Of a stretch of DNA of 64,000 bases, positions 25,217-34,741 are shown piece by piece (within the stretch, counting starts at the first letter, position 1; each line of letters opens with the position of its first letter). Location of the stretch: assembly GCA_016124735.1 (NCBI GenBank), contig WGMZ01000010.1:1-64000 (forward strand). Direction: 5' to 3'. The notes beneath the pieces were generated by a model that was not told where the DNA came from, did no database searches, and worked only from the letters and a program-made list of their open reading frames with translations. The translations under genes and the position numbers were made by a program. The stretch is from Bacteroidota bacterium (GTDB lineage: Bacteria > Bacteroidota > Bacteroidia > UBA8524).

Positions 25217-28200
25217 ATGAAGCAACTAAAAATTACTTTCCTCCTCTTTTTTTTCAGCTCCATCGGAACCAGCCTGCTGGCACAACCCATTAAAAGTTTT
25301 AGCCGGGAACCGGATGTCTTTATCAAGGAATTGAAAAAGGTGATGTACGACGACAAGGTGGATCCGGCCATGCAGGCTTACGATCAATTCAAAATCTTGT
25401 GGGATTCGGCTGCCTTCGATGCATATCAGCAGGCGCGAATCATTAAAAATGCCGACAAGATGCTGATGAAACGGATGCGTCCTCATCCACATTTTACCCT
25501 GTATCTCGAAACCATCATCCATTTTCAAAATTCCGGTCGCATGGGTGATCTTTTTGTGCAATGGCAAAAAATACTCGAAGGATATTACGAAAAGAAAACC
25601 CTCGAATTCATTAATTACCTGGAAATTTCCAATGCCCTCTTTGCCACCAATACCCTATACGAAACACGGGCCCAACGAACCTGGAAAGCTTCCGACAACT
25701 CTTATAGCTTCGATATGGTGAATGGCGAACCTGCAGTTGTATTTCAGAACACCACACTCACCTGCCTTACGCGCACCGACTCCATTACCATTGCAAATAC
25801 ACAGGGGAAATTTTTGATGGATAGCCACCAGTGGATCGGACATGGTGGAAAAATAGACTGGACCAGAGGGAATTTTAGTCCGGATGAAGTCTATGCTACC
25901 CTGCGCGACTACACCATCAACATGGAAGGAAATAAATACACCGCAGACTCGGTGACATTCCATCAGAAAAAATTTTTCAATGAGCCTTTGTTAGGAAGCA
26001 TCGAAGATGTTGCACTCGCAACTTCTACCCCGGAATCCATCCGCTACCCTAAATTCTATTCCTACCGAAAAGACCTCAATATCTCCAAGTTTGCCAGCGA
26101 CGTACAATACGAAGGAGGCTTTTCACAGCAGGGATCAAAAATTATTGCATACGGAGACGGAGATGAACTCGGCACCTTTACCTTCAAATTCAAAGACAAA
26201 CCTTTCATCATCCTGAAGGGAAGAGAATTTGTGGTGAGTGATGAACGCATTGTAACCAATGCCGCCGCATTGGAAATCAATCTCGATACCGGATCTGTAT
26301 TTCATCCGCAAGTTGAATTTAGTTATGTAAAATCCGATAAAAAAGTAACATGCAGTCGTGGAGATGTCGGGGTATCACAAGCTCCCTTTACCGACACTTA
26401 CCATCGGATGGAACTGAAAGCAGATAAAATGGAATGGATATTAGGTCAGCCTAAAATTGAATTCCGAACTATTCTGAAAGATGGCTCCGTTCTGCTCTAT
26501 TCAGAAAATTATTTCAAAGAATTCGATTACGAGAAACTGCAGGGAATGCAGGCAGAAAACCCGCTTTCGAAAATCAAACAGTTTTGCGAACAAACAGGAA
26601 AACGAAAATTTAAACTGGATGAATACGTCGCCTGGCGCCGCAGCAAGATGGAATATGTCCGGTTTCAAATTGTGCAATTGACCGACCTGGGCTACCTCAT
26701 GCTCGATTCAAAAACGGATACGGTTCAGGTCAATGATAAGCTCTTTAATGCCGTAAACGCACATATGGGCCGCACCGATTACGATGTTATTTTCTTCGAA
26801 TCCATTATTGAAAAGCGCGCCAATGCCACCATCGATCTGGAAAGCTACAGCATGCAACTGGAAGGTATCGGACGCTTCTTTTTCTCCGATTCGCAGTATG
26901 TATATGTCATTCCCGAAGAACAACAGGTCACCGTGCTTCGCGATCGCGAATTAATTTTCGATGGAAAAGTACGTGCAGGTCGATTCGAGTTTTTTGGCAA
27001 GCGATTTCGATTCACCTACAAAACCTTTACCGTCGATATGGATGACATCGACTCGCTGCGCTTTTTCTTTCCTGATGAAGCAGATAACGGAAGACTGAAA
27101 CGAATCAACTCCGTACTTCAGGATATCACCGGCACTTTATTCATCGACAACCCGAACAATAAATCGGGACGAAAAGACTTTCCAGAATACCCGATCTTTA
27201 AAGCAACCAAAGGCTCAAAAGTATATTACGACTACCCCTGGATCTATGGAGGCGTTTACAACAGGGAGAATTTCTATTTTGCCACCGATCCATTTATCAT
27301 CGACTCACTCGATAACTTTACACGAGAAGGGCTCCGTTTTGGCGGGAATTTTATATCAGCCGATATATTCCCTGATTTCCGCGAAGAATTAACGGTTCAG
27401 GACGATTTCTCCCTCGGATTCAAAAAAGTGGTCGACATGCCAACTTACCAGGGTACGGGAAATGCGAAGGTCAACCTTTCGCTTTCCAACGAAGGACTTT
27501 TGGCAAAAGGAAACATTGAATTTGCCACACTCAATATGAGTTCCCAGGACATTATCTTTTTCCCGGATTCCATGAATGCGGTCACGGAGTCGTTCAATGT
27601 CCCGCAAAGCGAGAATTACCCCAAGGTGGAAGGCATCAATCTTATTACGCATTGGGAACCCTATAAGGATTTCATGGCTCAGCGAACAACCGATGCTCCG
27701 ATCCTCATGTTTGGCGATGTCAAGCTCACAGGTGAATATATCCACCGAAAAAGCGGTGCAGAAGGAGATGGAAACCTCGATTTCAATGATGCAATCCTTA
27801 CATCAGACAATATGCACTTCGACAAAAAGCGCATGTGGGCTGATACCTCTACCTTGACAATACGATCAATCGACACCACCAAATTTGCATTCAGGGCCGT
27901 AAATGTGAAGTCGGATGTAGACTTTACCAAACGTTTCGGAGATTTCAAATCGAATGAAAACGGCGCAAATTCAGAGTTCCCGTACAATCAGTACAAAAGC
28001 TCGTTGAATGAATTTAAGTGGGATATCAAGAAGAAACATCTGAATTTCAACACGCCAGCCGATAAACCAATTGAAAGTACTTATTTTGTCAGCACTCATC
28101 CTGATCAGGATAGCCTGAAATTCAGCTCCCGAAAAGCACTTTACGACCTCAATACCTTTACGCTTTACGCAAATGAGGTACCACATATCGATGTGGCAGA

Positions 28201-29596
28201 TTCACGTGTAATTCCCGATTCGGGGAAAGTGATCGTGCGGGCCGATGCCGCCATGGACCCATTGCTACATTCGCGCATTGTGATGGATACCGTGAACAAA
28301 TGGCACGAATTCTACGAATGCAACACGACCATCTTCGGTCGCCTCAATATGGGTGCCAATGGCTTCTACGATTATATTAGTAAAGATGGAAAAAAGAATA
28401 CCGTGAATGCGCATGAAATCAAAGTGGATTATGTTGCAAAGACTGCCCTGGCCTATGCCCATGTTTACGACACCATGCATTTTACCATTACGCCACGCTT
28501 TGAGTTCAAAGGCGATTTGACCTTAAAAGGCAGTTACCGCGGAGCCAAATTCGATGGTTACATGCATCCGGTTCAAAAACTTTCCCGGCCTTCATCCGGT
28601 TGGTGGCGGGAGAATCAGGCCTATGTGCCAGATTCGGTCCTTTTCCATATCGACGACCCTTACAACGAAGATAAAAAGCCTATGAAACTGGGTATGTGGA
28701 TTACCCTGGACTCCATCCATACCTACCCTTCTTTCTTCACTTTAGGCAGAAATTATTCCGACAGTGCAATTATTCAGGTGCGTCAGGGCATCGTTTATTT
28801 TGATGAATCCGATGGGAAATTCTATGCAGGCGACTCGCTGAAACTGAAAGCCGGAGCAGCAAAAGGAAATATTGTAACACTCGACGACCAGGCCGGCATT
28901 GTATATGCAGAGGGAAAAACAGACCTGGGAGTCAATACAGGATTTGTTTCGCTCAATACGGCAGGTAACGCAACCTTCCTGCATAAAGACAGCAGCATGA
29001 CCCTGGATTTGATGATGTTGCTCGATTTTGCCCTGCCGGCAGATGCGAAGAAATTCTTTGTAGATAAGATGATTGAGAATGCCATCGGATTAAATGCCAC
29101 CTACAACAATCGCCCGATGGTGCCAAATGCTTTGGCCGAACTGCTCAATGAAAAGGATTACAAAGAGGCCTTGAATCTGTATAAGTCGGGAAGCATCCCT
29201 TTGTACAAAGAATTCAACAGCCTGTTCTTCATCTCTCAAATCAAGATGGTATGGGATCAGGATAAAAAAGCCTATGTGTCCGAAGGGCCCATCGGAATCA
29301 CTGGTTTAGGCGGTACCAGCTTCGAAAAGCAGGTAGAAGGGAAATTGATGATTGAAAGAAAAAGAAGCGGCGACGAAATAACTTTCTATTTCCAAACCGA
29401 CGACAATCATTGGTATTATATCAATTATCTCCGCGGAAATCTTTATATATACTCTTCAGAGTCAGACTTTAACAACCTGGTGAGAGAAAAATACGAAGAA
29501 GTGAGCAAGGGTGGATATACCTTGAAACTGGCTTCACCGCGTGCAAAAATTAAATTTTTGAATAGTTTTGAAGCCACGAAAGAGGGAGACGAATAA
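25217..29596 (+). CDS. very large exported protein of unknown function, beta-repeat-rich
   Basis: A 1459-residue protein with a signal peptide (MKQLKITFLLFFFSSIGTSLLAQ). Residues about 25-145 look helical; the rest is a long series of beta-strands with no domain I recognise. Some sections (for example about 190-330 and 860-1080) show spaced strands such as 'GGKIDWTRGNF', 'VFQNTTLTC', 'GDVKLTGEYIHRK' and 'NLDFNDAILTSDNMHFDKKRMWADTSTLTIRS', reminiscent of beta-taco or AsmA-like lipid-channel proteins. There is no visible C-terminal sorting domain or membrane anchor. Lying between prmA and plsY with 3-bp and 2-bp gaps, it is co-transcribed with housekeeping genes and presumably conserved. A role in envelope lipid handling is my inference only. 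Confidence 0.8.
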   Translation: MKQLKITFLLFFFSSIGTSLLAQPIKSFSREPDVFIKELKKVMYDDKVDPAMQAYDQFKILWDSAAFDAYQQARIIKNADKMLMKRMRPHPHFTLYLETIIHFQNSGRMGDLFVQWQKILEGYYEKKTLEFINYLEISNALFATNTLYETRAQRTWKASDNSYSFDMVNGEPAVVFQNTTLTCLTRTDSITIANTQGKFLMDSHQWIGHGGKIDWTRGNFSPDEVYATLRDYTINMEGNKYTADSVTFHQKKFFNEPLLGSIEDVALATSTPESIRYPKFYSYRKDLNISKFASDVQYEGGFSQQGSKIIAYGDGDELGTFTFKFKDKPFIILKGREFVVSDERIVTNAAALEINLDTGSVFHPQVEFSYVKSDKKVTCSRGDVGVSQAPFTDTYHRMELKADKMEWILGQPKIEFRTILKDGSVLLYSENYFKEFDYEKLQGMQAENPLSKIKQFCEQTGKRKFKLDEYVAWRRSKMEYVRFQIVQLTDLGYLMLDSKTDTVQVNDKLFNAVNAHMGRTDYDVIFFESIIEKRANATIDLESYSMQLEGIGRFFFSDSQYVYVIPEEQQVTVLRDRELIFDGKVRAGRFEFFGKRFRFTYKTFTVDMDDIDSLRFFFPDEADNGRLKRINSVLQDITGTLFIDNPNNKSGRKDFPEYPIFKATKGSKVYYDYPWIYGGVYNRENFYFATDPFIIDSLDNFTREGLRFGGNFISADIFPDFREELTVQDDFSLGFKKVVDMPTYQGTGNAKVNLSLSNEGLLAKGNIEFATLNMSSQDIIFFPDSMNAVTESFNVPQSENYPKVEGINLITHWEPYKDFMAQRTTDAPILMFGDVKLTGEYIHRKSGAEGDGNLDFNDAILTSDNMHFDKKRMWADTSTLTIRSIDTTKFAFRAVNVKSDVDFTKRFGDFKSNENGANSEFPYNQYKSSLNEFKWDIKKKHLNFNTPADKPIESTYFVSTHPDQDSLKFSSRKALYDLNTFTLYANEVPHIDVADSRVIPDSGKVIVRADAAMDPLLHSRIVMDTVNKWHEFYECNTTIFGRLNMGANGFYDYISKDGKKNTVNAHEIKVDYVAKTALAYAHVYDTMHFTITPRFEFKGDLTLKGSYRGAKFDGYMHPVQKLSRPSSGWWRENQAYVPDSVLFHIDDPYNEDKKPMKLGMWITLDSIHTYPSFFTLGRNYSDSAIIQVRQGIVYFDESDGKFYAGDSLKLKAGAAKGNIVTLDDQAGIVYAEGKTDLGVNTGFVSLNTAGNATFLHKDSSMTLDLMMLLDFALPADAKKFFVDKMIENAIGLNATYNNRPMVPNALAELLNEKDYKEALNLYKSGSIPLYKEFNSLFFISQIKMVWDQDKKAYVSEGPIGITGLGGTSFEKQVEGKLMIERKRSGDEITFYFQTDDNHWYYINYLRGNLYIYSSESDFNNLVREKYEEVSKGGYTLKLASPRAKIKFLNSFEATKEGDE

Positions 29597-29598
29597 AA

Positions 29599-30246
29599 GT
29601 GATTAGTTTTATTCCAATGGTTATTCTGCTGGCAATAGCAGCGTATTTACTGGGTTCTATCCCAAGTGCCGTGTGGATAGGCAAAGCATTGCACGGAGTG
29701 GATGTTCGCGAACATGGTTCGGGCAATGCAGGTGCTACCAACACTTTTCGGGTACTTGGAAAAAAAGCCGGCATCATCGTTATGGCGATGGATATTCTTA
29801 AAGGACTTGCAGCAGCTTCTCTGATACGATTTTTAGGAGATCAGGTAGAGCCCGACAGCTTCAAATATGTAAACCTTCAATTGCTCTTTGGCTTTCTGGC
29901 GGTCATTGGCCACCTCTTCCCCATATTTGCTCAATTCAGGGGTGGAAAAGGAATTGCCACCCTTTTTGGGATGATATTGGCGATTCATTATCCTTCTGCT
30001 TTGCTCTGTCTTGGATTTTTTCTCCTGGTCTTATACGTTACCCGCTACGTTTCACTTGGATCAATCCTGGCTGCGATTTCTTTTCCGATTGGATTGGTAT
30101 ATATTTTTCATGAGAAGACCCCGCTTTTTATTGCTTTCGCAATCACTGCCGCACTCATGGTTATTTTAACCCACCAGAAAAACATTAAAAAATTGGTGTC
30201 AGGCACAGAAAACAAGGCCAATATCCTGAAATACCGCGACCGCTAA
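29599..30246 (+). CDS. plsY: acyl-phosphate:glycerol-3-phosphate acyltransferase
   Basis: The 215-residue inner-membrane enzyme makes lysophosphatidic acid from acyl phosphate, the first step of phospholipid synthesis. The motifs are present: GSIPSAVWIGK near residue 14, HGSGNAGATNTFRVLGKKAG (about 33-52), and FRGGKGIATLFGM (about 114-126). It has about five membrane helices. The start is GTG at 29599, 2 bp after the previous stop. A repeat-rich intergenic region follows. Confidence 0.96.
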   Translation: MISFIPMVILLAIAAYLLGSIPSAVWIGKALHGVDVREHGSGNAGATNTFRVLGKKAGIIVMAMDILKGLAAASLIRFLGDQVEPDSFKYVNLQLLFGFLAVIGHLFPIFAQFRGGKGIATLFGMILAIHYPSALLCLGFFLLVLYVTRYVSLGSILAAISFPIGLVYIFHEKTPLFIAFAITAALMVILTHQKNIKKLVSGTENKANILKYRDR

Positions 30247-30446
30247 TTTGGTTTAGGGTTTATTGATTACCTACCTACCAACTACCCTACCTTCCTACTT
30301 CCCTGCCTACCTCCTGAGCTTTTTTGTCGCAAAGACGCAAATTCTATCAGCCATTCTCCAACTACATACTGGAAACTACGATTACAAAAGCCTTCGGTTT
30401 TCGCTCTGCTTTGTCAAAAGTCTTATTTGCATGGAATAATTTAACA

Positions 30447-30821
30447 CAAAGGACGCAATTAGGGTAGGCTGACGCACAACGGAGGCGCGGTTGATTTTGC
30501 TCGCTCAAATTTTTAACGCAGGGACGCAGAAAATTTATGGCTTACGCCAGACGGAGGCGCGGTTTTTTTTGTACAGCCAAATTAGTCGCGAAATCCCAAA
30601 GTCTCACTATCACATCGTCTATTGTGTTCACCCGGTCAGCATCGTTTCCCGCGAAGCCGGAGTCAGGTTACGGGTATCGGGTTTCAGCATGCTTACGCAG
30701 ATTAATTTTTATCGCAGGGACGCAGAGATTTATTAGCTGACGCTTCACGGAGACGCGGTTTTTTATTGCCCGGCCAAATTCGTCGCGAAATCCCAAAGTC
30801 TCACTATCACAATGTCCATCC
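30447..30821 (+). repeat. degenerate GACGC-rich intergenic repeats
   Basis: Two good copies lie at about 30514-30624 and 30710-30821 (offset 196-197 bp), each running GCAGGGACGCAG, then CGGAGgCGCGGTTTTTT, then GCCAAATT, then GTCGCGAAATCCCAAAGTCT and ACTATCAC. A shorter, more diverged copy lies at about 30447-30513 (GGACGCAATT...CGGAGGCGCGGTT). Similar 'ACGCAGAGACGCAG' spacers occur between genes in many Bacteroidota. There is no coding potential and the spacing is not that of a CRISPR. Confidence 0.75.
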
Positions 30822-30869
30822 TTGATCTAAATACAAAGTATTACCCTACCTACTTACCTATCTCCCATC

Positions 30870-30901
30870 TTTGTTCTCAACAACTTTTCCTTATAAATTT
30901 G
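30870..30901 (+). promoter_or_regulatory. promoter of clpS (TTTG-N20-TAAATTTG)
   Basis: TTTG at 30870-30873 and TAAATTTG at 30894-30901 are 20 bases apart. The ATG lies only 4 bases after the -7 box (30906), so the mRNA should be leaderless or nearly so. Confidence 0.7.
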
Positions 30902-30905
30902 CAGT

Positions 30906-31190
30906 ATGATTCGATTTGGCGGACAAGTAGAATACGAAGAAGATCTGTTGTTAGATGAGTTGTTAACCGATACGCGCAAATTGGTTTTATACAACGACGA
31001 TGTCAACACCTTTGACCATGTGATCGATTGCCTGATGGACATCTGCAAACACGAGATGCACCAGGCAGAACAATGTGCCATGTTGGTGCATTACAAAGGG
31101 AAAGCTATTGTGAAAGAAGGAGAAGAAGATCCTCTCAGAATCATGTGCGAAGGCCTGCTAGACAAAGGACTCAGCGCGGTCATTGAATAG
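30906..31190 (+). CDS. clpS: ATP-dependent Clp protease adaptor ClpS
   Basis: The 94-residue adaptor delivers N-degron substrates to ClpAP. It contains the family core KLVLYNDDVNTFDHVIDCLMDICKHEMHQAEQCAMLVHYKGKAIVKEG, including the residue pair Asn-Asp of the N-end pocket (YNDDVNTF) and the conserved His in VHYKGKA. The size is normal. It is convergent with lptD, and no clpA is in the window; a ClpC-type partner elsewhere is likely. Confidence 0.95.
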   Translation: MIRFGGQVEYEEDLLLDELLTDTRKLVLYNDDVNTFDHVIDCLMDICKHEMHQAEQCAMLVHYKGKAIVKEGEEDPLRIMCEGLLDKGLSAVIE

Positions 31191-31250
31191 TTTAGGGTTG
31201 TTCTGTACTCTGTACTCTGTACATTTGTACTCATTACTCATGTACTCCCC

Positions 31251-33836
31251 TCACCTGTCAAACCAATTTTGACGCTTGTTGATTTTCAAATCCTGTAGTA
31301 CCGAGCTTTTTGCGTTGAGCGCGAAAGAGAAATAACGGCGGTCGCCAAAAGGCATCCAGTCCAAACGGAATTCCCAGCAATGCAGGTCACGGTACAAATT
31401 AAAGGTCGTCATGGAGATTTGCTTCCTATGGAGATCGTACCCACTATTGAATCCTATTTTCCATTTTTGTGTGAGCTTGAAGTCACCGGAAAAGTTTAAT
31501 GTCTGAACCTGTGAACGGGTCAACGGTGTTTTTGTGATGGTGTTCACATAATTCAAATTGAAATTCCAAGGAATATTGAAGTCGACAAACAAGTTGGGCG
31601 AGTTGAGCATAAGCAACTGCTGAGAAGTCATATACGGGTGCATATACGGTCGAAAATTCCCCGGTGTTGGTTTTCCTTTTAAGGTTTCCGAATTCAGGGA
31701 AGTTGTAATATAAATCCGGCTGCTTGTCATTCGTGCCAGCTTCCCTTCCTGATGCAACAAGGTCTCTTTCGACTTTGTTCCGTCCGGATGATACCCGTAA
31801 AAATCATATTGCGTATTGTACTGAAGATTGAAGTACTTGAAAACCACTGTTCTCAATTGTACCGACAAAGGGGCCAGACGGTTGGAATCTGCCAGCATAT
31901 TGTAACTGGACGCCAGATTAAAAACTTCCAACACTTTCACTTTTCGAAATCCGGTAGCCGTGTCCTTCGGATCCTTTACCTTCATCTCCACGTTATTGCC
32001 CAGACTAAAAGTGAGCATTCCTGACTTACCTCCACTGGGCGATCCGAAAATTCCATTTTCAAAACGACTGTACTGCACGGCAATGGAGTCATTTCCACTA
32101 TGGTCCTTCAGTATCACATCCTGATAGACTCCATACTTGCTTTGTGAAAAATCCGGACGATAATTCAGGGTGATATTGGGCACCATCACATGGCGAATTG
32201 CACTTATCTTTCCTTTCCGGAATTGATACATCCCATATACCATAGACCGAAAACTGGAACTAAAACTATAATCGTAACCTCTCGCAAATCCGTAAGTCGT
32301 ATCTACTTTCACCTCATTGGTGGCCTGATTAAAATATTTGTCAGTCGTTTGAAAATACCAGTATTCATTGTAATTCACTCCGGGACTAAAGGCTATAAAT
32401 TTCAGGATTTTAAAGTTTCCGCTAACCCCAACAGAATGACTCATTCCGTACTGCAGTGAACTGAGTATATTATTCCAGGCATTGGTTTCGCCAAACGTAG
32501 AATCACCTGTACTTAACTGATTTCTGAAAATGGTGCTGTATTTTACACCGATGTCCTGATAGAATTTGCTATTGGCACTGTTGTAGTTCTTTCCCCGAAA
32601 TGGATAGAAACGAAACACGTCAAAGTTCAGGTCTGGCAAAGTAATATCCACCGCCCCGGTCTGCGTATTCTGGGTATGCCTTCCAGTTACATTCAGGTTC
32701 CCAAAGTTGAAGGCACGGGAGAAGTTTACAGAGCTGGTCAGTGTATTCTTTACCATGTCATTCGGATTGTAGGAGTTCAGTTTTAAGAATTTGCTGCTTC
32801 CCAATTGCACATCCGCCTTAAAATTCATCTTGGGATGTGCCCTGTTATCCATCATATGCGTCCAGTTGAACATGAAATCCTTGGACTTAAAAAAATCAGG
32901 ATCTGTCGGTTCATTATTTTTATTTACCGCATAGCTCAGGGTCATGTTGCCGCTGTATTTATACCGCTGCGCATAGTAAGTAGTAGCTTGTCCGCGCCAG
33001 CTTCCATTCGCATAAATATCTCCGGTTAAGGCCAGATCAAAATGATCGCTGATGCCAAAATAATATCCGCCGTTTTTAAGAAAATAACCCCGATTTGCCG
33101 AGTATCCGTAGTTGGGCATTACTATTCCGGAACTCCGCCCCCGGGTAATAGGGAAAAATCCGAATGGAAGCACCAGGGGCGTCGGCACATCCGAAACATA
33201 AAAGGCCGCCGGTCCCGAAATAATCTTTTTGTTCGGGATGATCTTCATCTTGTTGGCCATTATGTAAAAATGCGGATGGGAGGTATCGCTGCAGGTAGTA
33301 TATCGCGCATGACTGATATACATATTGTCCTGTTCGTCTTTCTTGACTATTTCTCCATACACCAATCCATCCGCCTGCTCCGTAACAAGTCCGTAGATGA
33401 TGCCCTTCTTGGTTTTGAAATTATAACGCATGGAATCGGTGACCATCTCATCTTTATCGTCCTTAAAATGAGGGATTCCATTGCGGTTACCCAGGCTATC
33501 GACCGAAAATACGGCGAACATGATATTGTCTGCGAAGTCAATACTGATCATGGAAGCCTTTATTTCCATGTTTTTATAATGGACGATTGCATTGCCATAC
33601 AGGTAAATCATTTTTTCTTTTACCCGTATTTTAATGGAATCGCTGGCATTATACTTGACGTCTTCATCCATAGATGACTTATGAAGCTTACGATAAACGG
33701 TTCCCATAGAGTCCTGAATATCGTTGGTGTATAGATTAGTGGAATCCTTTGAGTCCTGCGCCCACGCGGACTGCGTACCGAGGAGGCAGACAATCAACAG
33801 GGTAAGATGGAAAAGTAGCAGGCTTCGGAATTTCAA
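31251..33836 (-). CDS. lptD: LPS-assembly protein LptD
   Basis: This 861-residue outer-membrane protein would insert lipopolysaccharide into the outer leaflet with LptE. It has a signal peptide (MKFRSLLLFHLTLLIVCLLGTQSAWAQ), an OstA-type beta-taco domain (about 60-210, IYLYGNAIVHYKNMEIKASMISIDF), the LptD hallmark around 215-250 (FYVSDVPTPLVLPFGFFPITRGRSSGIVMPNYGYSANRGYFLKNGGYYF), and a beta-barrel to the C-terminus. The start is TTG at 33836, the only sensible start for the signal peptide. It is divergent from an amidase gene. Few Cys are present, so disulfide-dependent maturation as in E. coli is not supported. Confidence 0.9.
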   Translation of the reverse strand: MKFRSLLLFHLTLLIVCLLGTQSAWAQDSKDSTNLYTNDIQDSMGTVYRKLHKSSMDEDVKYNASDSIKIRVKEKMIYLYGNAIVHYKNMEIKASMISIDFADNIMFAVFSVDSLGNRNGIPHFKDDKDEMVTDSMRYNFKTKKGIIYGLVTEQADGLVYGEIVKKDEQDNMYISHARYTTCSDTSHPHFYIMANKMKIIPNKKIISGPAAFYVSDVPTPLVLPFGFFPITRGRSSGIVMPNYGYSANRGYFLKNGGYYFGISDHFDLALTGDIYANGSWRGQATTYYAQRYKYSGNMTLSYAVNKNNEPTDPDFFKSKDFMFNWTHMMDNRAHPKMNFKADVQLGSSKFLKLNSYNPNDMVKNTLTSSVNFSRAFNFGNLNVTGRHTQNTQTGAVDITLPDLNFDVFRFYPFRGKNYNSANSKFYQDIGVKYSTIFRNQLSTGDSTFGETNAWNNILSSLQYGMSHSVGVSGNFKILKFIAFSPGVNYNEYWYFQTTDKYFNQATNEVKVDTTYGFARGYDYSFSSSFRSMVYGMYQFRKGKISAIRHVMVPNITLNYRPDFSQSKYGVYQDVILKDHSGNDSIAVQYSRFENGIFGSPSGGKSGMLTFSLGNNVEMKVKDPKDTATGFRKVKVLEVFNLASSYNMLADSNRLAPLSVQLRTVVFKYFNLQYNTQYDFYGYHPDGTKSKETLLHQEGKLARMTSSRIYITTSLNSETLKGKPTPGNFRPYMHPYMTSQQLLMLNSPNLFVDFNIPWNFNLNYVNTITKTPLTRSQVQTLNFSGDFKLTQKWKIGFNSGYDLHRKQISMTTFNLYRDLHCWEFRLDWMPFGDRRYFSFALNAKSSVLQDLKINKRQNWFDR

Positions 33837-33853
33837 GTGTCAGTTGCTGTAAC

Positions 33854-33861
33854 TAGCTTTG
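33854..33861 (+). promoter_or_regulatory. -7 promoter box TAgcTTTG before the amidase gene
   Basis: TAGCTTTG fits TAnnTTTG. It lies 40 bases before the GTG at 33902, and shows that a TTG at 33863 is not the start codon. Confidence 0.5.
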
Positions 33862-33901
33862 TTTGGCAAACTTTATACCGCTTCAAAAAAACAGCACAAA
33901 A

Positions 33902-34681
33902 GTGAAAACTCCAATACTTCTATCGTTAGGCCTTCTGGCTTTTTTAACAAGCTCCTTCCAACCACTTAATTTTGTTGGCAATAAATTGGGGGTGGTTGTT
34001 ATCGATGCCGGCCATGGAGGCAAAGATCCCGGAGCGATTAGCGGCGGACTCCGTGAAAAGGATGTCACTCTTGCGGTAGCACTTCGATTGGGACAATTGA
34101 TCAAAAGTTCACATCCCGAAATCAAGGTTTATTACACCCGGATGAGCGATAATTTCATCGAATTGAATGAAAGATCGAGCATAGCCAATCGCAATAAGGC
34201 AGATCTTTTTATTTCCATACATGTGAATCATAGCGATAATTCGAGTGCCCATGGTTCTGAAACCTATGTGATGGGAACTCATAAAAATGCCGGGAATCTT
34301 GAAGTGGCAAAAAGAGAAAATGCGTCCATTCTACTGGAAGACGACTACCAAAAAGACTACGAAGGCTTTGATCCCAATTCTCCTGAAGGCCATATCATCT
34401 TTTCTTTCTACCAAAATGCCTTTTTGGAACAAAGCATACTTCTTGCCTCTGAAATTGAAGACGAATTGGCGAAACGAAAAAAAATCAATCGCAGTCGTGG
34501 AGTGAAACAAGCAGGATTCCTCGTGCTTTGGAAAACCACCATGCCAAGCGTATTGGTAGAAACGGGATTCATGACGAATTCCGAAGAACGTGGCTATCTG
34601 AAAAGCGAAGCTGGTAAAGATGAATTAGCCGAGTCTATTTTCAAAGCCTTTGAAAGCTACAAAAAGGAAGTAGAGAAGTAG
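33902..34681 (+). CDS. N-acetylmuramoyl-L-alanine amidase (amidase_3)
   Basis: The 259-residue zinc enzyme would cut the bond between muramic acid and the stem peptide in the periplasm. It starts with a signal-like sequence (VKTPILLSLGLLAFLTSSFQP). The zinc ligands are His in VVVIDAGHGGKDPGAISGG, Glu in LREKDVTLAVALRLG and His in FISIHVNHSDN; the catalytic Glu is in VLVETGFMTN. The start GTG 33902 is chosen because it heads the signal; an in-frame TTG at 33863 overlaps the promoter. It is divergent from lptD. Confidence 0.92.
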   Translation: MKTPILLSLGLLAFLTSSFQPLNFVGNKLGVVVIDAGHGGKDPGAISGGLREKDVTLAVALRLGQLIKSSHPEIKVYYTRMSDNFIELNERSSIANRNKADLFISIHVNHSDNSSAHGSETYVMGTHKNAGNLEVAKRENASILLEDDYQKDYEGFDPNSPEGHIIFSFYQNAFLEQSILLASEIEDELAKRKKINRSRGVKQAGFLVLWKTTMPSVLVETGFMTNSEERGYLKSEAGKDELAESIFKAFESYKKEVEK

Positions 34682-34689
34682 CAAAGCAC

Positions 34690-34720
34690 TTGCTAATCCA
34701 CTCCTTTTAACCTACTTTTG
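34690..34720 (+). promoter_or_regulatory. promoter of queA operon (TTG-N20-TACTTTTG)
   Basis: TTG at 34690-34692 and TACTTTTG at 34713-34720 are 20 bases apart. The start codon ATG 34742 follows, so the leader is about 15-17 bases. Confidence 0.7.
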
Positions 34721-34741
34721 CGCCCTTCGTATACACTGCAG

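Larger units (their letters stand above)
30247..30905. other. 659-bp repeat-rich intergenic region
   Basis: No gene is supported. It starts with a CTACC/CTTCC-rich tract (30262-30312), then holds degenerate copies of a GACGC-rich unit, another CTACC/TTACC tract (30839-30866) and the clpS promoter. Confidence 0.65.

Noticed and set aside
30447-30821. CRISPR array
   Set aside because: Only two or three degenerate repeats of about 110 bp, spaced unevenly, with no cas genes near.
33042-33677. Long open frame antisense to lptD
   Set aside because: It is the complement of strongly coding lptD sequence with a full set of LptD motifs; the antisense product has no recognisable features.
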